NCBI GenBank assembly: GCA_036571765.1
Contig: BROE01000005.1
Span: forward strand, 10,590,759 to 10,654,758
Source of the DNA: Plecoglossus altivelis
Taxonomy: Eukaryota; Chordata; Actinopteri; Osmeriformes; Plecoglossidae
DNA: 64,000 bases
Direction of reading: 5' to 3'
Positions 25,801 through 35,432 of this stretch are shown here, piece by piece. Within the stretch, counting starts at the first letter, position 1; each line of letters opens with the position of its first letter. A program made the translations under genes and the position numbers. The notes beneath the pieces were generated by a model. That model did no database searches, was not told the origin of the DNA, and saw only the letters and a program-made list of their open reading frames with translations.

Positions 25801-26053
25801 CCAGGCTCTTTAGACTGCGGAGGTGAGCCGCCTGATGGTGGTGGCTCAAAGCCGGATGGAGTCCTGCTTCCGCGGCTCCAGCGAGAGCGTGGTCCGGAAT
25901 TGGCTTTGTGAGTGCCCCTGGAGGCAAAGTGAGCGCCGGGAAAAAGGAAGGCTGCGCAGCCGCTAGGAAAGCTGACATAGGGAAGTCGGTCGGCCGGTGA
26001 GCGTGGAAAGGGTGATAAGCCATGGCAGTCCCTGTAAAAACTGGATCTCTCAT
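19371..26053 (-). CDS. tbx2b: T-box transcription factor Tbx2b, complete gene (7 coding exons, 687 aa)
   Basis: Joined exons (minus strand): 26053-25692, 24828-24564, 23379-23233, 21910-21834, 21635-21466, 20668-20064 and 19808-19371. Together they give 2064 nt including TAA, with no internal stop and every junction GT-AG. Layout: N-terminal leader 1-93 ([26 protein letters not shown]); T-box about 94-278 including [20 protein letters not shown] and [15 protein letters not shown]; basic stretch GRREKRKQ after it; conserved [10 protein letters not shown] at 402-411; Gly/Met-rich segment around 480-505; Ala run at about 561-567; C-terminal [13 protein letters not shown] near 662-674. Family knowledge: Tbx2 binds T-elements in the nucleus and mainly represses, through a C-terminal repression region. 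In fish it acts in eye, heart, pineal and pharyngeal patterning. Adjacency to tbx4 and bcas3 and the close fit to zebrafish Tbx2b support tbx2b over tbx2a. The length matches the family (about 690-710). No damage is seen. Confidence 0.97.
20064..20668 (-). CDS. tbx2b: tbx2b exon 6 (large C-terminal linker exon)
   Basis: 605 nt encoding residues 341-542. The acceptor TTTCATCAG leads into the completed Asp codon, then [10 protein letters not shown]. The exon ends [10 protein letters not shown] with a GTAAGA donor. It holds a charged, disordered Ser/Asp/Arg-rich stretch, the conserved [10 protein letters not shown] motif, [14 protein letters not shown], and a hydrophobic stretch [20 protein letters not shown] typical of Tbx2. 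Both the entry and exit phases match the flanking exons. Confidence 0.95.
21466..21635 (-). CDS. tbx2b: tbx2b exon 5
   Basis: 170 nt, acceptor TATTATAG. It completes Arg284 and encodes [20 protein letters not shown] through [11 protein letters not shown] plus one base, followed by donor GTAAGA. Just after the T-box, the [12 protein letters not shown] block is conserved in Tbx2/Tbx3; the rest is Ser/Asp-rich and probably disordered. Reading continues past the donor as GKKQEFALK before a stop, which is intron and should not be included. Confidence 0.95.
21834..21910 (-). CDS. tbx2b: tbx2b exon 4 (end of T-box)
   Basis: A short 77-nt exon. Acceptor CTCTCTAG then ATA-ACA-CAG gives [20 protein letters not shown] and GRREK plus two bases of Arg, with donor GTATAG. 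This is the last strand and 3-10 helix of the T-box, whose NPFAKGFRD residues contact the minor groove in T-box structures. The donor departs from consensus at +4 but the frame and family match are exact. Confidence 0.96.
23233..23379 (-). CDS. tbx2b: tbx2b exon 3 (central T-box)
   Basis: 147 nt, 49 codons, phase 0 at both ends. It encodes [20 protein letters not shown], then [18 protein letters not shown] and [11 protein letters not shown]. The acceptor is TTTTCCTCAG and the donor GTAAGC. This is core T-box sequence; SMHKYQPR and VTAYQN are near invariant in the family. Confidence 0.97.
24564..24828 (-). CDS. tbx2b: tbx2b exon 2 (T-box, DNA-contact part)
   Basis: 265 nt. Acceptor TTTCAGGAG, then the base completing Arg121 and [20 protein letters not shown] through [12 protein letters not shown], with donor GTAAGT. 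It contains the strongly conserved RMFPPFKV segment, the [20 protein letters not shown] strand and the [19 protein letters not shown] segment. The intron 1 acceptor has two AG choices (CAG and GAG, three bases apart); the frame requires the second. Confidence 0.97.
25692..26053 (-). CDS. tbx2b: tbx2b exon 1 with start codon
   Basis: 362 nt from ATG to an AG-GTAAGAG donor. It encodes [20 protein letters not shown] onward, the N-terminal leader, and the first T-box residues ([20 protein letters not shown], then TEMVITKSG). I chose the MRDP start because that is where known Tbx2 proteins begin. The open frame extends four codons further upstream, but only through a TTG. A second in-frame ATG at MAYHPF (codon 11) is a possible alternative start. 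Confidence 0.95.
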
Positions 26054-26800
26054 CGGTGCATCCAAAAATAATAGAGAAATAATATACAGTGGTACAAAAC
26101 CCCAGCAAGAAATCTGTAGGTCCGTCTCCAGATAAATGTATTTTGCAATAAATAGCCTACAGAAGTAATTCTGAATTGTGAAGGCAATCAGGGCGTATTT
26201 AAGTAAAAACCGAAATGGTAGTTCTTAAACTACAGCGTAAACTCCCGTTGCTGGTACTTCCACAGAGTCCCGCAATATTATCAGTTAAAGTGAAAATGCT
26301 ATAACGAAGCTATGAGAGCGGAATCGGCTTCCCTGTCTCTCCACCGGTCGCTCTCTGAAAAATAAGATGTCTCTCTCGAAAAGCTAAAGCAATCATTCCA
26401 CGCGGACGCGGAGTTGAAATGGTGAGATGTTGCCCCGTTCACTGTAGAACTGTGACTATCTCACATGTCCTTCCTGCCTCGATCCCAACACTAATGAACC
26501 AAGCCCCTTTGATTGCTGATTTTACGCTTTCTGGACCAATTGTGGGCCTCTATAGGCGTGGTTTTGACAGCTCCAGGCAGACTCGAGGAGAAGGGGGTGG
26601 ACAAGAAGGTGTCGGAAGCATTAGCAGTAAGAAAACATGTCAACAGAATAAAATATTAACCAATGACAGGAAAGATCGGGAAATCCCACCCCCATCTCCA
26701 AGCCAAACACCGGGTCAGCCCTCAATTCTTGCCGGTGGAGACATCACCTCGGTCGGCTTGCGCTTTATAATCCCGATGAGGTACTCCTACCTTGTCCGCA
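26054..26800 (-). promoter_or_regulatory. tbx2b 5' UTR and putative promoter region
   Basis: The sequence upstream of the ATG on the minus strand has a TATAAAG word (26763-26769). If used, transcription would start near 26735 and give a roughly 680-nt 5' UTR. This stretch has more CpG than the surrounding intergenic DNA and no repeats. The predicted start is inference from one motif; several other starts are possible. Confidence 0.4.
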
Positions 26801-29800
26801 GCAACTTACATTCCCGAAAGAGTATCCGAGTGGCATTTGACGTTTATAGCTTTACATTTGCTGTAATTATTAGGATAAATATTATGTGTAGGCTACCGGG
26901 CATTTTATATTTTCATTGAGCCTGGGCTACAGCCTAGCTAAAAAACCTTTTTTCAGATTCGCTGCTTGATTGTGAAAAGTGTTTTGTTTTATGTTAGTCA
27001 TTCCTCCCATAGGCAATGCCATTTCGATTCTTTAACCAGCCTATTGTTGAAAAAATTATAGCCTAGGCTTCTCGGTGTGTGTATATAGCCTATATTTAGC
27101 CTTAATTGTAGCTAAATCTTCATTCAGATGACTTGCCTTTATGTTTTTGCGAAGGTAAGGAATTCTATATTTCCCAGCTCCTGGAGGGTAAATATCGGAA
27201 TTAAGTCATTACATTTCAGAATATTACATTTCCGCGACTCGCTGCCGTCTTGAACAACTTCACGGGAGAGACAGACGCTAATAAACCGGACATTGCCTCT
27301 TTAAAGAAAGCCCCGGGTCATTCGAAAAGCGCACTTTCTGCGTCGAGGAAGAAAACGATGAATGAATTGCCAGACAAAAAGGGACAGTAAATGTGGTGAG
27401 TGCTTACTTAGATGCATTCAAAATGATGTATTTGCCCTTTAGCCTAATGTGTTGGTGCAAAGTCTTCAAGGAATTACACAGGCTATATTAAAAACATTGT
27501 CTATTCATATTTTGTGCAAAATTCTTGCAAACATTTTTATCAGAATACTATAGCTTGAGCTTCAGAAGAATAACATCTATAAACGGTTTCTCATATTTCT
27601 TACATCTCGGTAAACTATTTATTGCATAGTCATGAGGAGGGTGGTATCCTCAAAGTGTGCAAGGGCACAGCGTCCTGACTCGCGTGGACAGATTTTTGGT
27701 CAAACCACATACAGCAAGCTACATAGCACACTAAAGACTGCTGAGCGACCCCCAAGAAGACCGGCTTGGTCTGAGCGCTGATGTGTGTGCCTTTAAGAAA
27801 TCCATTCTTGGGCCCCTTGATCAACTTCGGTTCAGTTTGTTAAAGAACCGCTTGGCGCCAGTCGGCTGACGTACCACAATAAGAGCAGTCTCTTGTCACT
27901 TCATATTTACTCTAAAATCCTTTAGCAGCGCTTTCCAATCCCCTCACCATTCACGCCAATGCTGAAGCTTATGCTCGAGTTTTAGGCTGAGAATGCTCTC
28001 GCCGTGATTATTACTTCGCGTCAAAATGTGAGAATTTGGATAAACAGAGTTTCTGTCTAGATCTGATCCGGGGAGACATGCTTTGATCTCCGCCCTAGAC
28101 GTTATAGTTTTGGCTCTATTCCCTCAATCCAGGACATCGTCACTTCGACATAAAAACTGAAACAAAAACTGATAATCCCTCCGAATGAATCTGTCAGAGA
28201 CAAACGGCACATTTCCGATTAACCCCTTAAACGTCAGCATTTTGTGTAGCCGGTGTCTGTTTTCCTTCTGTCATAACAGAACACATTCATCAAAGTTACA
28301 AACTATCAATAATTTATAGGATATATATCATAAATGGTTAGACCTACATATCCCTGCGTATGAAGCCTATATGTAATTCAGTCAGCATTCATTTTGAATA
28401 CAGGGTGATCCACATTGCAAATTGTGGCTGTTTGGATGCAATATTCATGGCAAAATGCTTCTTAAAATACTTACCAGTTACATCGTGGTTAGAAACGTGT
28501 TTCTAAATAGTTATTCACGAATGGAAAACTAACCTCTAGGGATAATCGCGCTAGGGTTCGTAAGGCACTTGTTGCTTTACTGATGATGGAGCTGGTACTA
28601 CACTAATGTCGTGAGATGTTATTTATAAGGAAATAAATACACTTTATGTACATGTAGCTATCCAAAAGAGATTTTTTTGCCTTGTTTCCGCTTTTTGGAG
28701 CACAGATGAAATGATCACAGGTACACAGAAAGTCATTTTCGTTGTAGGCTACCACATTTAAACAAACACAGTGCACACATTTCACCGAGGTTCTGAACTT
28801 CTGCGGGTTGTTTGCTATATTTGACACTCCTGAGTCAGTGGATGAGAGTAGGTCGTTTATAGTTCTTCTCATTATTTGACCTTTTATTTACTAGTAGTTT
28901 TAGTGTACCTCACCCTGAAAAAGGTGGATGTAGATATGTGAGCACGACCAAGTCACAGGTGCATACAAATTAAATAAACTTGCTTGAAATAAATAAGTAT
29001 CCTACAACGGCACACTTCCTTATCCACGGGCAATAAATGCCTACATTTGAATAGGTAAATATCTCGCTGCAGACGTCACTGTGGCTTCAGGTAATTGAAG
29101 TGAGACATTCTCTATCCAAACAGATCCTTCTGTCAGACTTCGGAGCCACATTCTGAGTGGAAAAAAGATTAGCAACACACACAGAATGTTAATGGGTTTC
29201 GATGTATATACTTAAGGAATTGATTACATCAACAATGGTTTTGCAATTACGCTCCATTTGTTTGCTCTGTGTATCCTCAATGTACACATTTAAACAGACA
29301 ATTATGTAATCAACCGACGCGAGGTTCTTCCAGATGACTAAAACCTTGTCCCTGCTCAGTTAAGTAAAATGTTGCATACGAATCCAACTCTGTACCCCAC
29401 GATGGTTGCCTCAGCACCTGTAAGTTTTACGAAAGAGCTTTCAAATAATTTTGAAAACTGAAGAGAATGCAATAGGCCTGTATCGTACACCCGTTGCCCT
29501 TGAATAGTTAGCTCAATCGAATTGCTAAGGTTAGGTGAAAATGCACGGAAAAGAATATGCGGCGCCACGGTATCATTCAGAGAGCCGTGTTATTGATACG
29601 CTGCAGACTCTCTAATTAGGAACTAAAGGGGCACTGTACGCCTTATTTGTCTATAACACGGTATTGTTCTTTTTTCACCCTCTACATTGTTACTCTTCAC
29701 TTTCATCTTTTCATCTTCTCTTCCCATCTCGCTGCATCATCTCTTCTGCTATATTTAGCCGGTAGACTGAGGCCTTGGCGCCAGACCGTTTAAGACCTGT

Positions 29801-30023
29801 CAAAGTCCCTCATATTTCCCCTTGTCACATGTATACCCAGCGCCTCCTCCAGCTACCACCAACCCCCTCTCCTCTTTCTTCCTCATCGCTCTTTCATTCT
29901 CTCATTCTCGCTTTACTCCCCTTCTCCGACTCTCTCTTCCTTTCACTCGTGCACCCTCTCCCTTCTTCTTCTTCTTCTTCTTCTTCTTCTTCTTCTTCTT
30001 CTCTCTCTCCCTCACATACACAC

Positions 30024-30067
<44 letters not shown>

Positions 30068-33000
30068 GCCTGTTTACATTTTTCTCCATTTCTTTTTTTT
30101 TCTAATTAAAGCCGTGGATTTAATCACTTTCTCTCGGCCTCTGCGAACTCATAATTTGCTAGTGTCCATGCTGGCCTTGTCTCATTGACCCGTGTCAGCA
30201 AGACTGCCTGTGCGCTGTCCTGTTCGCTCGACCAAATTACGACAGATTGATGAAAAATGACAAGTCTCACTAGCAGTATCCCCCACAGCCCCTCAGCGCA
30301 CGGTATTCCCCTGGTATTCGGCACCATTCGAAATAAGGTACTTTCCAAGCCAGAAAATGCATATGTAGACACATTTTTTGCAGAGCTTTACACTATCCTC
30401 TTGGCTAAATTATCCTTCACAAAGTTTGCTCATATCGGATGATCATTGTCAATACGATGAATGTCTCATAGTCGATTGTTGCATGATCATAGAATAGGAC
30501 ACCCCGAGCAGCTCCTGTCCAGCAGTATAGACTGTAGTTTAATTTATTTGGCCGAAGATTGGTCTGTTTTAACCCGCCGTGCTCATTAGTTGAAACGCAT
30601 ACGTCTTAAGAAAGAGCACCTATCTCAGGTAACAGGTGGGGGCGCTAAAATTACCCATGGGAATCCAGGAACACCTCTCTCCCGTTTAAACTCACAGAAA
30701 ACATCCAATTCAGTAGACTAGCCCACACTATACAGTGCATTAAATTAGGTTGACACCCTCACCGTAGGCCTACTAACACCCTAACTTCTTTAGCCAAGAT
30801 GTAGACATTTATGAAGTTTAATAAATGCTTTTGGATGATAAAATGTTGTTGATGTTTTATGGAAGTATTTTTTTAAATATTTTTAAAGTCACGTTCTTTT
30901 GTTGACATAGACATAGGCTATTGAAACAACTTAAAGGTTGTTTTTTAATTCTTGGTTTAGGCTATCTAATGAATTTCAGCTCGTGAATATCGCAATGGAA
31001 AACGAAATGCGACGCAGCAGTCCTGATTCCCAATGGCTATGGTTTTGGTTAAGCTATGGGAATATGCTACATTTTAAGTTACAAACTGTCATGTTTTTTT
31101 TCGACAGGCAAGTCAAGGCAACAATTTGAAGGTGTGGACATCTCCAAAGCTTTAGGGCCATTCCCAGCACATCCTGCATGTGGCCATCCCTCTCCCTCTG
31201 GCCCGCTCACTTCCATCAACCAGTTCTGGTTGCGCCTCTTCTGTGCTGCAGGTGGGTTGCGTTTTCAATTGGTGTCACGACACTGTAGTTACAATAACTC
31301 CTCTTGAGACAATTAGATTGATGAGAAAAGAAAAATGTCGTACAGGCAATGTTTTTTGAGTGTGACCAAAAAGAGTATAGAGAGCATACAATCTGTTATA
31401 TGACTCACCTACGACTCACTAGAGTGTTGAGTGTCAAGTGCTAGGCCTAGCTGTTTGGTTTCTTTAATAAAATGTTTCCCGTGCTTAGAATACGTGCGTG
31501 TTGAAATGCATACACAAAATAGATCGGTAAAATAATGTCAAAACCTAGGAAACATATTAGTTTGAATTTTGAATAATTCTTACACCTGAAGCGTATTAAG
31601 TGTAGAAAACCTGTTGTTTTAATATCTTATTAGCCTTCCATTAAACAAGTGTTTATCGCTGATTAATGTATTTTTGATGTCTGAGAAGAATTTCACACTT
31701 CAGCTGCAGCCTGTCAATGTCCTTTATCGTGGTCAAGATCAGGTGATCTAATCGAAGCCCAGAGTAACAGACTCATTACGGTCCTTTGTTATTGAAACCT
31801 TACTGACAATGATTTACGTTGTCTGTGCTGCCGAAATAAATAACCTGCAGACGTAGATGTTGCCTTGATTTTCTTTCCCATTCCCTTCTTCCATTATTCC
31901 TGCCTTGGTGAAAAAGTTAGTAGTTTAACTTTAGTTCCTCGGCACTGCTAATTTGAATCTAGACAATTGTCTATGTACTTAATGGTAGCCTCGTGTAGCC
32001 TAGTTTAAGGATAGCAAAAAATGCCAGGACTGCAGAAGCCATTGTCAAAGTGTAAACCTTTAAGATGTTCGATGTGTATTTGAATAACGAGTGGGTTTTT
32101 TTTTCGAGATCTACTTAAAATGGTTTAAACGAAACGTAAAAGCCCGTGCAACATTGATATGAGGTTACCAGCTAAATAGTGAATTAATTCAGAAATAGAT
32201 TTCCATTTTGACGGCAACATTTAATCGTATTAAAGGCGATGCAAAATTACCTGAGGTCGGGGGGAAATTATGTTATTCATACTTCAATTTAATGAGAGAA
32301 AAAGCACTTCTGCGTGTTGGATTTAGAACGCTGCCTCTCACATGATATTCTATCATTGAATTAGAAATAAGTGTACACATAGCCTGAACATAATCTTGTT
32401 CAAAATAACGCGATTATAGCTGTCCATGCGTCTGTTTATGACGACGTTCTCAACAAAGCACGGGCAAACATTTTCACATCATTTCAACACATTTCACCAC
32501 TTACCTATTTTTAAAGTAATCTATGTTAAGTGAAGTCATAGCAAACGACGGTGTGTTTGTTTGAAACATGCTTGACATGAACGCAACCTCCCCGAAGACA
32601 TTCTGTATCCTGTTTAGGGTTTAAGGTTATTAGATCATAATTAAACAAAGAGACACATGTACATCAAATGTCTGCTACAAGCATTATATTTATGTATATT
32701 TTTTCTGTATAATCCTTTCCTCCAAACGAGAAAATACGTTTGTCCCTTATAGATTTAAAATGTAAAACGACTGCCACAAGTTACCAAAGTCATGCCTCAG
32801 TTCAAATATCCAGTTTTACACTCAAATAACCAGTTGCATGGGAGTTTGCAGATTCATTTACACACCTGTAACATTTATTTATTAGCCTATGTAAATATAT
32901 TTAGAAGTAATGAAAAGGGTTCATGAATAGACATCAGCACAATTTTTGTTGTTTTAAATTATCCAATGTTTGGGAGCAAATCTTAGGCTTAATTGAAAAT

Positions 33001-34132
33001 GTGATTTTCCTCAAATATAACAAAAAGTCTGTAAGATTATATTTCAGTAGCTTCCTATACGAGCCATGCTGAGTCCTTCAAACAGTTCTACATCTGTGAC
33101 ACCACCCTCCATCATAGCTGCTTCTTCACGTCCCCTCTCTGGCCTCTTCATTCACAGGGTGGGCAGAGAATGGCCATCAGGGAGAAAGGGTGAGACCTGT
33201 TGGCGCTGCCAGCCTGGGCACTGGTCCCTCTGGGAGCCATTGGCATGCAGGGCAGCATGTTTCTGTGAAGTGCAACAGGGCTTCAGTGTCCACGCAGGTC
33301 AGGGGAGAGTGCCAGGGCTCGCTGGTCTGGCTCCTTTTGCTCCAACCCATTCATGCACCCATAGTTTGAGAGTCATGGCGGATTTGGCTCATCTCAAAGC
33401 GAGTGCCCACTGAAACACAGGAGGCTTGCTCGGATGCACAAACACATGTAGCAGCTTGCGGGGTGGACCACCTTCTCACTTGCTATTCCTGCATATGCTG
33501 TTACAGGATGTTGACATTCATTCAATGAAAAAGACAAAACCTTAGCAAGCTCTGTGTATAAGTACATCTGGTAAGTATGAAATGCATTGTATTCACTGCC
33601 ATTTTTACACAATAAACAATTGTTTGGATAAGAGCACACTGGTGGTGTCGGCGTTTGTCACTGATAACAGCTTATTTTGTATACAGGTTGGGCTGTTCAC
33701 TTGAATGTTGGGAATGCTAAATAATGGCATTTAGTCACAATTGGCAAGTTCATTTTAGGTTAAGGAATACAGAATTTTCAATATCAAACTGTACATTGTC
33801 ATAATCCTGTATTTTTTATAAACAGTGGTGTCAACACAATTGGTTTCACATTTTAAGAACTACAAACACTTATTTCCCAAGTCGTATTTTCTTTTAATGA
33901 ACGTGAAGCAAATAATGACTTGGTATATTACAGTCATTATCAAGCATGTTCTGCATTATGGTGAATAAAGTCATGCCTTTTTCTGTATCATGCATCTTTA
34001 TGACAACTGTGACACAGTTCTTCAGATAAGAGAAAGGGATATATCATTTCACTTCATACAATTCTATTGGAATTAAAACAAACCAGGACAAAGAACATTT
34101 TCAGAACCCATTTTGTGTTAGCTGAGGCCACT
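26801..34132. other. intergenic region between bcas3 3' end and tbx2b promoter
   Basis: About 7 kb of mostly unique DNA upstream of tbx2b with no recognisable gene. Motif-rich, repeat-free subregions occur at 27220-27360 (near GCTAATAAACC), 29580-29660 (contains CTCTCTAATTAGGAACTA) and 31690-31860 (CCTGTCAATGTCC, CTTTATCG, CCTTTGTTATTG words), plausible upstream enhancers of tbx2b. The CTT and CA microsatellites at 29962-30064 are the only sizeable simple repeats. The open frame at 33066-33413 matches nothing I know. Confidence 0.6.
29962..30064. repeat. compound microsatellite (CTT)n then (CA)n
   Basis: About 13 CTT repeats (29962-30002), a short CT-rich link, then an imperfect CA run with TA interruptions (30012-30064). 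Two open frames rich in Ser/Phe and Thr/His run across it and are repeat products. Confidence 0.95.
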
Positions 34133-34138
34133 TTTATT
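34133..34138 (-). terminator. candidate polyadenylation signal of bcas3
   Basis: AATAAA on the minus strand, about 1.15 kb downstream of the bcas3 stop codon. It would define a 3' UTR of about 1.2 kb that includes the tandem repeat at 34347-34472. Unverified. Confidence 0.3.
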
Positions 34139-34346
34139 TGTAATAGTGCATCAGACGTTGATCAAGTCATATGTGGTATGCTCAAGTATTGTGCTGACTC
34201 ATTTAGACTGTTAGAAAAGCTAGATAGCAAATTGTGGAATTAGGTTCAATTACAGATTAAATTGATTTCTACAGCACACCTCTGGCTTCATCACAATCGA
34301 AATATGATGAAATCAGAGGAAGACAATAACAACAAAGGTTAACCTT

Positions 34347-34472
34347 AAAAACCACGGTGACTCACTAAATACATTCTAAATGTATTCATAAAACCACGGT
34401 GACTCACTAAATACATTCTAAATGTATTCATAAAACCACAGTGACTCACTAAATACATTCTAAACGTATCAA
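34347..34472. repeat. 42-bp tandem repeat, three copies, each with TGACTCA
   Basis: Three tandem 42-bp units; the first two are identical and the third diverges. Each unit contains ACGGTGACTCACTAAAT (ACAGTGACTCAC in copy 3), which includes the AP-1 consensus TGACTCA, and an ATACATT-CTA-AATGTAT inverted repeat that is perfect in the first two units. The block lies about 0.8 kb beyond the bcas3 stop codon, in its 3' UTR or just past it. Confidence 0.95.
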
Positions 34473-34845
34473 TAAAAAGGAATTGGTCACAATTTGCAAA
34501 TATATCAAGCAGCTACACTTTTGTCAGACGGTTAGCAACTACAAGTAACTGAGTTAAATTAATCATCTAAAGTGAGCTATGAGAAATATTTAAAATTAAG
34601 TTCACTTTTTTTTTTAAAGCCCATCTAAATGCATAAATGCAAAGAAAATATTTTTAGCAGGAGGTTATGAGAACATGGAAACTGGTTTCAATCAGTCACA
34701 CACAGGTGGAGGGGGCGTTGTCAGAAATCATTTGCTACACACTGGTGAGGGAATACGACTTTAACAACAGATCATCAGACACGCTGCTCATTCAAACACA
34801 CATACTCCGACCAGCTGACAAACCAGAACACTGTCTACCTGCCAT

Positions 34846-34980
34846 GCGTACTGTACACACGCACATGCGTACTTTCAAACGCACATGCGTACTGTACACA
34901 TGCACACACGTACTCTGCTCACAAGCACATGCGTGCTGTACACATGCACATGAGTACTGTACACACACGCTTAAACACAT
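34846..34980. repeat. imperfect repeat of CACATGCGTAC-type units
   Basis: Several degenerate units built from GTAC, TGTACACA and GCACATGCGTAC, a CA/TG-rich tract downstream of the bcas3 stop codon. No gene content. Confidence 0.8.
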
Positions 34981-35283
34981 GCCAGGCCAGGTAGGCCCAC
35001 CAGCCACTCCTCAGGTATGCTCTGTGGGGAAAAGAGAGAGAGGACCATGGCAACATCATTTACCAGGTAATCATCACAAAGATGGAGTAGTTAGACACTC
35101 ACAGAGGCTTATTATATGAAATGAGGTCACTGACTACAACCCAAAGGGGCCTTTTAACGGAAGTAGGCAAGTTTGAAATGTTGCCAACAACACATTGCTA
35201 TCTGAATATAATGAGGCGGACTGTGTGCCCCCTAGATTGTCTTGTATAGTTGTGGAGGGGCAGGCAGAGAGTAGGGCCACCGT

Positions 35284-35432
35284 CTAGGGGAAGCCGCTAG
35301 GGAAGAGGCTGAGGGGCTGGCTCTCATTGGTGGGTAGAGGAGAGCGGTAGCCCTCAAAGTTACGGGGGATGCTGCCGCTGGTGGAGCCGGAGCTGTTGCT
35401 GAGAGTTTCAATGCTGCCCTCCCTCTGGAGCT
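35284..35432 (-). CDS. bcas3: Bcas3 microtubule-associated cell migration factor, terminal coding exon
   Basis: The exon completes a Glu codon and encodes LQREGSIETLSNSSGSTSGS, then IPRNFEGYRSPLPTNESQPL and SLFPSGFP before TAG, 50 codons with the stop. This is the extreme C-terminus of BCAS3 as I know it in vertebrates, nearly identical to human. The acceptor is TCTCTCCACAG on the minus strand. The incoming single base fits the donor of the exon at 47428-47595, across a 12-kb intron. BCAS3 is a WD-repeat/BCAS3-domain protein that binds phosphoinositides (with PHAF1) at autophagosomes and affects Cdc42 and cell migration. Only the disordered tail is present here, so those domains are not visible. 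Confidence 0.94.

Noticed and set aside
26054..26065. Upstream extension of the tbx2b frame by four codons
   Set aside because: The extension begins with TTG, not ATG; known Tbx2 proteins start at the MRDP methionine at 26053.
26419..26919. 166-residue plus-strand frame upstream of tbx2b
   Set aside because: It lies antisense over the promoter and 5' UTR, has no family resemblance, and its openness fits chance.
29775..30188. 137-residue frame rich in Ser and His/Thr
   Set aside because: A translation of the (CTT)n and (CA)n microsatellite.
33066..33413. 115-residue plus-strand frame
   Set aside because: No family similarity seen and no supporting exon structure; kept only as a note.
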